Source: Phycisphaeraceae bacterium (GTDB lineage: Bacteria; Planctomycetota; Phycisphaerae; Phycisphaerales; UBA1924). Taken from it: a stretch of DNA of 64,000 nt. Positions 58,332 through 64,000 of this stretch are shown one piece after another (position 1 is the stretch's first letter; every line of letters starts with the position of its first letter). The stretch lies in assembly GCA_019636795.1 (NCBI GenBank), contig JAHBWW010000001.1, positions 372,001 to 436,000 on the forward strand. Reading direction: 5' to 3'. Both the position numbers and the translations under genes were made by a program. Under the pieces are notes generated by a model. The model was given only the letters and a program-made list of their open reading frames with translations. It did no database searches and was not told the origin of the DNA.

Positions 58332-59669
58332 TTACGGGAAGATTCCGCGGACGCGGTAGACACTGCCGATGTGATCGAGGGCTGCGGCGAAGGAAGCGGT
58401 CCGCAGGTCGCACTTGTATTGTTCGCGGTATGCGAGTGTGCGACGTGCAGCGAGCACCATGTGCCGGTTGAGTTCGCGATCGACCTGCTCGGCGCTCCAG
58501 ACGACGGATGACTTGTTCTGGAGCCATTCGAAGTATGAGACCGTGACGCCGCCGGCGTTGGCGAGAATTGCGGGGATGATCTCGACGCCCTTGCTGACCA
58601 GAACGCGGTCGCCTCCGGGTGTGGAGGGGGCGTTTGCGCCCTCAGCCATGACTTTGCAATCGAGCCATTCGGCCTTTTCGGGGGTGATCATCTGTTCGAG
58701 GGCACCAGGAACAAAGACATCGACGGGCGTGCGGTAGAACTGTTCTTCGGTGACTGCGGTGGCGCTGGTGAAGCCTTTGACGCCGCCGTGCTTTTCGCAA
58801 TGGGTTGCGAGTTCGAAACAGTCGATTCCCTTGTCTTCGCGGATGAACCCGGTGTGGTCGCCGACCGCGACGATGATGGCGCCCATGTCCTGAAGGATGC
58901 GTCCGCCCCAGCTGTTGACGTTGCCGAAGCCGAGGAGACTGACCTTCATGCCCTGGACCGGAATACCGATGCCGGGGAGCATTTCGGCCAGAACGTCGGC
59001 GACGCCCTGTCCGGTGGCTTTTTCGCGTCCGACCGATCCGCCGAACTCGACGGGCTTGCCGGTGACGACGCGGATGGCGTCGGAAGCGTCCTTGCCTTCC
59101 TTGCTCATCATGTAGGTGTCGGCGAACCATGCCATGATCTGGGCGTTGGTGCCGACGTCGGGAGCGGGGATGTCGTAGTCGGGTCCGATTTCGTTTGCGA
59201 TGGCCGAGGCGTAGCGACGGGTCACGCGTTCGATCTCACCGGCGCTGAGTTCGCGCGGGTTGCATTTGACGCCGCCCTTGCCGCCGCCGTAAGGGATGCG
59301 AACGAGCGCGGACTTCATGGTCATGAGGAGGGCCAGACTCTTGACGTCGTCGAGGTGCACGTCGGGGTGGAAGCGGAATCCGCCTTTGTATGGCCCGAGG
59401 GCGTTGTTGTGTTGGATGCGATAGCCCTTGAAGAGTTTGTGGTGCCCGTCATCCATGCGGACGGGGAAGTGGACCATGATCTCGTTCTTGGGCTGAGCAA
59501 GGATGATCTTGACGCGGTGCTTGAGGTCGATCAGGTCGGCAGCCTTGAGCATGACCTCGACGGTCTGCAAATACAGATTGTCCGGGTCGGTGGGGAACCC
59601 GAGTTCATCGAAGATTGGGTTGCGGGTGCTGGGGGCGACGTTTGCATTCGCGCTGGTGACCGTTGTCAT
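58332..59669 (-). CDS. gdhA: Glutamate dehydrogenase (Glu/Leu/Phe/Val family)
   Basis: The 445-residue protein has GYRIQHNNALGPYKGGFRFH, the catalytic-Lys block RIPYGGGKGGVKCNP, DIPAPDVGTNAQIMAWFAD, a Rossmann-fold motif LGFGNVNSWGGRILQDMGA and NAGGVTVSYFEWLQNKSSVV. It links 2-oxoglutarate and ammonia to glutamate. Cofactor (NAD or NADP) is not decided here. The length matches hexameric bacterial enzymes. It is a single gene with its own terminator; 263 bases of upstream DNA to the next gene hold no clear regulator site that I can see. Confidence 0.95.
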   Translation of the reverse strand: MTTVTSANANVAPSTRNPIFDELGFPTDPDNLYLQTVEVMLKAADLIDLKHRVKIILAQPKNEIMVHFPVRMDDGHHKLFKGYRIQHNNALGPYKGGFRFHPDVHLDDVKSLALLMTMKSALVRIPYGGGKGGVKCNPRELSAGEIERVTRRYASAIANEIGPDYDIPAPDVGTNAQIMAWFADTYMMSKEGKDASDAIRVVTGKPVEFGGSVGREKATGQGVADVLAEMLPGIGIPVQGMKVSLLGFGNVNSWGGRILQDMGAIIVAVGDHTGFIREDKGIDCFELATHCEKHGGVKGFTSATAVTEEQFYRTPVDVFVPGALEQMITPEKAEWLDCKVMAEGANAPSTPGGDRVLVSKGVEIIPAILANAGGVTVSYFEWLQNKSSVVWSAEQVDRELNRHMVLAARRTLAYREQYKCDLRTASFAAALDHIGSVYRVRGIFP

Positions 59670-59932
59670 GTTCGCTGCTTTCTGAGAACTGTTGAAGAGG
59701 TGGATGAAACCGATGGAACTACGCTCGACCCGTCGAACCGTTCACCCACGACACGGAACAACACGCAGGGCCGAGACGAAACGGAAATGCGACCCCACCC
59801 TCCTGGGGGGCACCCCTTGTCAGAACGAAGGGATCCCCTATTCTTCGCCACCAAGTGGACAAGACTCCAGTTGGACGGGCAGATTTGTAGAGGAATCGGG
59901 GTCAGGACCGAGAACTCGGGAAGGGGTTTGCG

Positions 59933-60292
59933 GTGATCGGATATGTGGCGAGCGATCTGGTTTGGGCATCACGGATCAAGGCCGAGGCCGATGCCAAGGG
60001 GCTTTCCAGTCGCCGGGTGACTTCGGTGGATCGCCTGCGGGAAGTGCTTTTGACCGATGCGGAGGCCCTGATTCTGATCGATCTGGAGTCCGAAGACGCC
60101 GATGTGATCATTGATGCGTTGCGTGGAGCGGGGGCGATCGAGGGGGCTGCGAGTGCCCGAACGGTGGCGTGGGGGCCTCATGTGATAACCGAGCGTTTGC
60201 AGGAAGCCAAGGATCGCGGCATCGACCTGGTTCTGCCACGAGGGGCCTTCGCCACGCGGCTACCCACCTTGTTGGGGGAGTCTGCGGGCTGA
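59933..60292 (+). CDS. Receiver-like (CheY-fold) short protein
   Basis: The 119-residue protein begins MIGYVASDLVWASRIKAEAD and has ALILIDLESEDADVIIDALR, where the Asp of LIDLES sits at the phospho-acceptor position of receiver domains. ARTVAWGPHVITERLQEAKD and a final IDLVLPRGAFATRL fit strands four and five. The conserved Lys of active receivers appears as Arg or is missing, so phosphorylation is doubtful. AAGGGG precedes the GTG. It is not next to a kinase gene. It lies 230 bases upstream of the rpsA-associated region. Confidence 0.65.
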   Translation: MIGYVASDLVWASRIKAEADAKGLSSRRVTSVDRLREVLLTDAEALILIDLESEDADVIIDALRGAGAIEGAASARTVAWGPHVITERLQEAKDRGIDLVLPRGAFATRLPTLLGESAG

Positions 60293-60338
60293 AGGCGTGC
60301 GGGGGGGTTGAGGCCAGCGAATGCGGCGTGGGCTGGCT

Positions 60339-60367
60339 TTGCATTTGCTTGGGAGGTGTTCTATCCT
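60339..60367 (+). promoter_or_regulatory. Candidate promoter of rpsA
   Basis: TTGCAT, a 17-base spacer and TATCCT form a -35/-10 pair. TCTATCCTCTC around the -10 matches the candidate nuo promoter. The roughly 190-base stretch that follows up to the rpsA start holds a small GCCCT/AGGGC hairpin (60440-60451) and no gene I can support. Confidence 0.35.
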
Positions 60368-60552
60368 CTCATCCTGTCTTTGGGAGGCCGTTCCGTGCGT
60401 TGCGTGTGCAGCGGCGGACCAGAAGTTGTGTTTGTTAGCGCCCTTTAGGGCTCACGGTGCATCAATCGGATGCGCGGTGAAGGCGATGTTCTCGACGACC
60501 CGCATCGGCCTGGGGTCTGATCGTGAATGTGAGCCGTCAGGAATACAGGTAC

Positions 60553-62304
60553 ATGATCGACGAAACCCTTATTGCTTCTCTTGGACTGTTGGATGACGAA
60601 GCGCAGGCGATGCTCAATGCAGCGTTTGGCGGCTCGGGCGCGGACATGGAGGCTCTGCTCGGCAAGCAGGTCAGTGACTTGCAGGCGGGCAAGCTCATCA
60701 AGGGGCGTGTCATCGGGTTCAGCGGCGACGATGTCGTTGTGGAGGTCGGGCTCAAGAGCGAAGGTCTGATCCCGCGTGAAGAGTTCTCAAACCTGACCGA
60801 CCTGCGCATTGGCGACAATGTTGATGTGCTGCTCGAATCGGTCGAGGGTGACGGCGGGTTGATCCAACTCTCGAAGCGCAAGGCGGACCGCCAGATCGCG
60901 TGGCAGCGCATTGTCGAATCGACCAAGGAAGGCGATGATGTCGAAGGCACGGTCATGCGGAAGATCAAGGGCGGGCTGCTGGTCGATATCGGGGTGCCGG
61001 TGTTTCTGCCGGCATCGCAGGTTGACGTGCGCAGGCCTCACGAGATCGGGGATTTCATCGGGCGCAAGGTGCGGGCGCGGATTCTGAAGATTGACACTGA
61101 ACGCCGCAACATCGTCATCAGCCGGCGCAAACTCATCGAGGAAGAGCGTGACGGGGCCAAGCGTCGTCTGCTCGGGACGCTGAGCGAAGGGCAGATGGTC
61201 ACGGGAACGGTCAAGAACATTGCCGATTTCGGTGCGTTCATTGATCTGGGCGGAATCGACGGCCTGCTGCACATCACGGACATGTCGTGGGGCCGCATCA
61301 ACCACCCGAGCGATCTGCTGCGGGTCGATCAGAAGATCGAAGTCAAGGTGCTCAATGTGGATCGCGACAAGGAGAAGATCGCGCTGGGGCTCAAGCAGAA
61401 GGAAGACAGCCCGTGGGAGCAGATCGAGGCGAGGTATCCGGTCGGGTCGCGCATCAACGGCGAGATCGTCAACATCATGTCGTACGGCGCGTTCGTGCGG
61501 CTTGAGGACGGGATCGAAGGCCTGGTGCACATCTCTGAAATGAGCTGGACGCGGCGGATCAATCACCCGTCGGAAGTGGTCAACCCCGGCGACACGGTCG
61601 AAGTCGTGATACTTGATATCGACAAGCACAAGCAGGAAATCAGCCTCGGGATGAAGCAGGTGGATGTCAACCCGTGGGAACTCGTCAGCGAGCGCTATCC
61701 CCCGGGGACGATCATCGAGGGTGCGGTGCGCAACCTTGCCAACTACGGCGCGTTCATCGAGATCGAGCCGGGCATCGATGGCCTGCTGCACATTTCTGAC
61801 ATGTCGTGGACCAAGAAGGTCACGCACCCGAACGAACTCTACAAGAAGGGCGACATGGTGCGGTGTGTGGTGCTGGAAGTCGAGCAGGACAAGCAGCGCG
61901 TGAGCCTTGGCGTCAAGCAGTTGACGGAGGATCCGTGGATCCACGCGATCCCGGACGCCTACAAGCCCGGCATGGTTGTGCGCGGGCATGTGACGAAGAT
62001 CACGAACTTCGGCGTGTTTGTTGAGCTCGAAGACGATCTGGAAGGTCTGCTCCACATTTCGGAGTTGGCCGACCACAAGGTCGAAAACCCGCAGGATGTG
62101 GTCAAGAGCGGCGAAGAGATCGACGTCAAGATTCTCCGGGTGGATATCTCCGATCGCAAGATCGGGCTGAGCCTCAAGCGGGCCCAGTGGGGCGACACGG
62201 GCGGCACGGAAGGCGACGCGGACTTCGGTGGCCGGCCGGACCTGCCCTCGCGCGGCGGGATGGACGATCACGACGCGATGGGTACGGACAAGATCAAGTT
62301 CTGA
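60553..62304 (+). CDS. rpsA: 30S ribosomal protein S1
   Basis: The 583-residue protein has six S1 OB-fold domains in tandem, each with the pattern GxVxxIxxFGAFVxLxxGxxGLxHISE. Clear copies are VTGTVKNIADFGAFIDLGGI, INGEIVNIMSYGAFVRLEDG, IEGAVRNLANYGAFIEIEPG and VRGHVTKITNFGVFVELEDD, with two diverged copies before them. It binds mRNA on the small ribosomal subunit for translation initiation. ATG is chosen with AGGA ten bases upstream; an in-frame GTG at 60523 is possible. A Gly/Asp-rich tail ends the protein. A strong terminator follows. Confidence 0.96.
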   Translation: MIDETLIASLGLLDDEAQAMLNAAFGGSGADMEALLGKQVSDLQAGKLIKGRVIGFSGDDVVVEVGLKSEGLIPREEFSNLTDLRIGDNVDVLLESVEGDGGLIQLSKRKADRQIAWQRIVESTKEGDDVEGTVMRKIKGGLLVDIGVPVFLPASQVDVRRPHEIGDFIGRKVRARILKIDTERRNIVISRRKLIEEERDGAKRRLLGTLSEGQMVTGTVKNIADFGAFIDLGGIDGLLHITDMSWGRINHPSDLLRVDQKIEVKVLNVDRDKEKIALGLKQKEDSPWEQIEARYPVGSRINGEIVNIMSYGAFVRLEDGIEGLVHISEMSWTRRINHPSEVVNPGDTVEVVILDIDKHKQEISLGMKQVDVNPWELVSERYPPGTIIEGAVRNLANYGAFIEIEPGIDGLLHISDMSWTKKVTHPNELYKKGDMVRCVVLEVEQDKQRVSLGVKQLTEDPWIHAIPDAYKPGMVVRGHVTKITNFGVFVELEDDLEGLLHISELADHKVENPQDVVKSGEEIDVKILRVDISDRKIGLSLKRAQWGDTGGTEGDADFGGRPDLPSRGGMDDHDAMGTDKIKF

Positions 62305-62345
62305 ACCGCGGGTAGTGGTTCGAGAATGTGCGGTACATAATTGCA

Positions 62346-62374
62346 GCGCCCCGAGAAGTTCTCGGGGCGCTTTT
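62346..62374 (+). terminator. Rho-independent terminator of rpsA
   Basis: GCGCCCCGAG and CTCGGGGCGC form a ten-base-pair stem with an AAGTT loop, followed by four T. It lies 41 bases beyond the rpsA stop. Confidence 0.92.
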
Positions 62375-62412
62375 GTGCGCGCATTGGTGCAAGGCGCGAC
62401 AAAGGAGTGTGT

Positions 62413-62514
62413 ATGGATAAAATGACTTGGGCTCGGCTGGCGGGATATCGTGGACGAGCACGACAACCCCCCAAGCTGAGCGATGAACCGGAACCCACCC
62501 GGCGACGAACCTGA
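62413..62514 (+). CDS. Possible 33-residue small protein
   Basis: The short frame starts MDKMTWARLAGYRGRARQPP and ends with RRRT. Its support is AAGGAG six bases before the ATG, an unusually good ribosome site here. The product is strongly basic with no signal or membrane helix. It lies just after the rpsA terminator in a 323-base gap; the rest of the gap (62515-62627) shows nothing further. Chance is a real alternative. Confidence 0.3.
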   Translation: MDKMTWARLAGYRGRARQPPKLSDEPEPTRRRT

Positions 62515-62627
62515 TTGATGCGAATCGACTGACCCGAGAACTCGTTGGTCAGCACATCGCGATAAAGGTCAGCAGCGAGAGCACTGCAACCCGACGACCG
62601 ACGAACGACAGACTGAAGAGAGATTTC

Positions 62628-64000
62628 ATGGCACACTCCGGATCTTGGTTTTTCAGAGTCATTCAACTGGTGTGCCAAGGGAAGTTCCGAAAGGTGCATC
62701 GCGGCTTTCGGGGCCAAGAATGCGGTTTGCGGCCGATTTTCGGACTCAAGGTGGCCCGGTGCCTGTTGCCGGTGTGCAACAGGCTTTGCATTCTGGCAAC
62801 GTGGTTTGTGGCGTGGAGTTGCGTGGCTGGGGTTGCGGTTGGGCAGGTGCCGCGGGTTCCTTCGCCTCAGGACGCGATTGCCTGCAGCGAGACGGTGGTG
62901 CGATGGGTCCGAGAATGGCAAGTGACCGACGATGCGCCTGAATGCGATGGCGTTGCGATCATTCTTCGCCTGCATGGGCAGGTGATTGCTCAGGCCACCG
63001 CGACGCATGATCGGACGAGGAACCTGTCGCTGGCAACTCGCACGGCGCTTTTGCGGGCGGGGCGCAGGCTTCCGACGGACCGCGATGCGGTGTGGGAGGA
63101 GCAGGTCGCGAGCATTGCGGTGAGTGTGGAGTTGGCCGGGCCACTGGTACCGATCGCTGTGCGCACGGAGTCGGACCTTGCGGCTGCGTTTTCGCCGGGG
63201 ATCGACGGGGTGGGTGTGAGGCTCGGAGAGCAAGTGAGGATGCGGTTTCCGAGCCAGATGCTCCCGAGCGGCGAGGATGGGCTGCGGGCGGCGCGTGCGC
63301 TGGTGTCAGAGATTTCGGGAGATCCGGTGCGCGGTTTAGCGACGATCGAGGAACTGCTCGAAGCGGGGTATGTGTTCTATCGATTTCGCACAACGCACAT
63401 GGCCCAGGTTGACCCTTTGCTCGGGCCTGTGTTTTTGCATCGCGGCGGGAGGATTATCGCGCAGCCTGAGATCAATACGGCGAGCCTGATGCGTCTGGCC
63501 GATGGCATGGCGAGTCATCTGCTTCGGCGGCAGTGGCCGGGGACCGAGCCATATGGCATGATGGGGACGCTGAACCCGGTCCACGGAACAGCGGATTCGT
63601 CGTATGCCGATCCGATGTCGCAGGCCCTTGTGGTTTCGGCGTTGTGGTCGTATGCGACGCTGGAGCGCGTGCAGGCCGACCGGGCAAAGGCGGCGGGTGA
63701 TGCAGCGCGATCGCTCCTGCGCAGTCTGGCGCATGTAGCGGAGAGCGAGCGCGGGCCTTGGGAGTCGGCTGGGGATGCGGCGGCCTGTGTGATTGCGCTG
63801 AGCGATGTGATGGCGGAGAGTCAGGATCTCGATGTCGAACTGCATCAACTGCGAAACAAGTGCGCAGCGCGGCTTGCATTGGCGTTCGACGTGTCGGGCG
63901 GGCAGTTTGCGTCCGATGTGCCGCGATCGGCGTACGGCATGGTTGCGCTTGCCTATGTGCGACTCTCAAAGGACCAGAGCGGGGCGATCTCGCGTGCGTC
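62628..64000 (+). CDS. Exported protein of unknown function, cut by window end
   Basis: An open frame runs to the window edge without a stop (457 codons seen). From the ATG, preceded by GAAGAGAG, there is a basic leader and then a hydrophobic signal-like stretch CILATWFVAWSCVAGVAVGQ ending about residue 73. GTG at 62751 would start nearer the signal. The exported part has VAIILRLHGQVIAQATATHD, MAQVDPLLGPVFLHRGGRII, NTASLMRLADGMASHLLRRQ and MMGTLNPVHGTADSSYADPM, then a helical stretch. I do not recognise the family. A carbohydrate-active alpha/alpha toroid is possible, as inference only. Confidence 0.7.
   Translation, partial: MAHSGSWFFRVIQLVCQGKFRKVHRGFRGQECGLRPIFGLKVARCLLPVCNRLCILATWFVAWSCVAGVAVGQVPRVPSPQDAIACSETVVRWVREWQVTDDAPECDGVAIILRLHGQVIAQATATHDRTRNLSLATRTALLRAGRRLPTDRDAVWEEQVASIAVSVELAGPLVPIAVRTESDLAAAFSPGIDGVGVRLGEQVRMRFPSQMLPSGEDGLRAARALVSEISGDPVRGLATIEELLEAGYVFYRFRTTHMAQVDPLLGPVFLHRGGRIIAQPEINTASLMRLADGMASHLLRRQWPGTEPYGMMGTLNPVHGTADSSYADPMSQALVVSALWSYATLERVQADRAKAAGDAARSLLRSLAHVAESERGPWESAGDAAACVIALSDVMAESQDLDVELHQLRNKCAARLALAFDVSGGQFASDVPRSAYGMVALAYVRLSKDQSGAISRA

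Noticed and set aside
59666-59854. Short minus-strand frame upstream of gdhA as a leader peptide
   Set aside because: No ribosome site and no attenuator-like structure could be seen.
60440-60451. Small hairpin before rpsA as an S1 autoregulatory element
   Set aside because: Stem is only five base pairs and no known S1 leader pattern is recognised.
60787-62466. 559-codon antisense frame opposite rpsA
   Set aside because: It is the complement of S1 domain repeats and also runs through the rpsA terminator.
1-64000. CRISPR arrays, insertion sequences, prophage or integron elements
   Set aside because: No spaced direct repeats, transposase, integrase or phage genes were seen.

Overview
The window looks like chromosomal DNA of a planctomycete, most likely of the Phycisphaerae type. 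The evidence is GC-rich DNA, a PEP-CTERM-like secreted protein ending in a Gly/Leu-rich segment and RRRR, a GC-type dockerin tail on a haloperoxidase, prepilin-like proteins, CPRCNYD zinc-ribbon membrane proteins, FG-GAP/UnbV proteins and Gfo/Idh/MocA oxidoreductases. KdsA and an O-antigen ligase point to a lipopolysaccharide-bearing outer membrane. I see no rRNA, CRISPR array, insertion sequence or prophage. Genes are close packed, often with 1-8 base overlaps (ATGA, GTGA, TTGA). Lineage is inferred from gene content, not from a marker tree.

Layout. 1-1.6 kb: a secreted dockerin-like protein broken by an in-frame stop, then a cysteine-free FmdB-like protein. 1.6-4 kb (minus): glycosyltransferase and O-antigen ligase. 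4.2-10.6 kb (plus): a large membrane coiled-coil protein, an orphan iron-type binding lipoprotein, an M20 amidohydrolase, a membrane protein and a short UvrC. 10.7-13.4 kb (plus): a lower-GC four-gene run of a membrane-anchored exported protein, a small six-cysteine secreted protein, a MauE-like membrane protein and a prepilin-like protein. 13.4-14.6 kb: upp and a yeast-type cytosine deaminase, divergent, followed by tRNA-Leu(UAG). 14.8-19.4 kb (plus): DoxX, a von Willebrand-like protein, tmk and plsY. 19.6-23.2 kb: PEP-CTERM protein, kdsA, a zinc-ribbon membrane protein and a lipoprotein.

23.2-28.6 kb (minus): UnbV/FG-GAP protein, vanadium-haloperoxidase-like protein and pheA. 28.8-34.4 kb: membrane protein, MacB/LolD-type ATPase, GH2 enzyme, then pgpA and pgsA for phosphatidylglycerol. 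34.5-41.3 kb (plus): nuoJKLMN, the membrane arm of complex I without the other nuo genes. 41.4-46.8 kb: DUF1338-like protein, YjdF-like membrane protein, dut, a coiled-coil protein, a soluble CapD-like enzyme and ruvA. 46.9-51.1 kb (plus): acnA and a Tat-exported oxidoreductase. 51.2-56 kb (minus): M24-like protein, sodium:solute symporter, ROK kinase and GHL10-type lipoprotein, possibly a sugar or wall-fragment salvage locus. The symporter gene carries a perfect parS-like palindrome. 56.1-57.4 kb (plus): ArsR regulator, SRPBCC protein and membrane protein behind an inverted-repeat operator. 57.5-64 kb: ThuA, gdhA, a receiver-like protein, rpsA with a strong terminator, and a secreted protein running off the window.

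The items I would follow first are the parS-like site, the MauE/six-Cys/prepilin cluster, the UvrC without helix-hairpin-helix domain, and the repeated element placed just after two stop codons.
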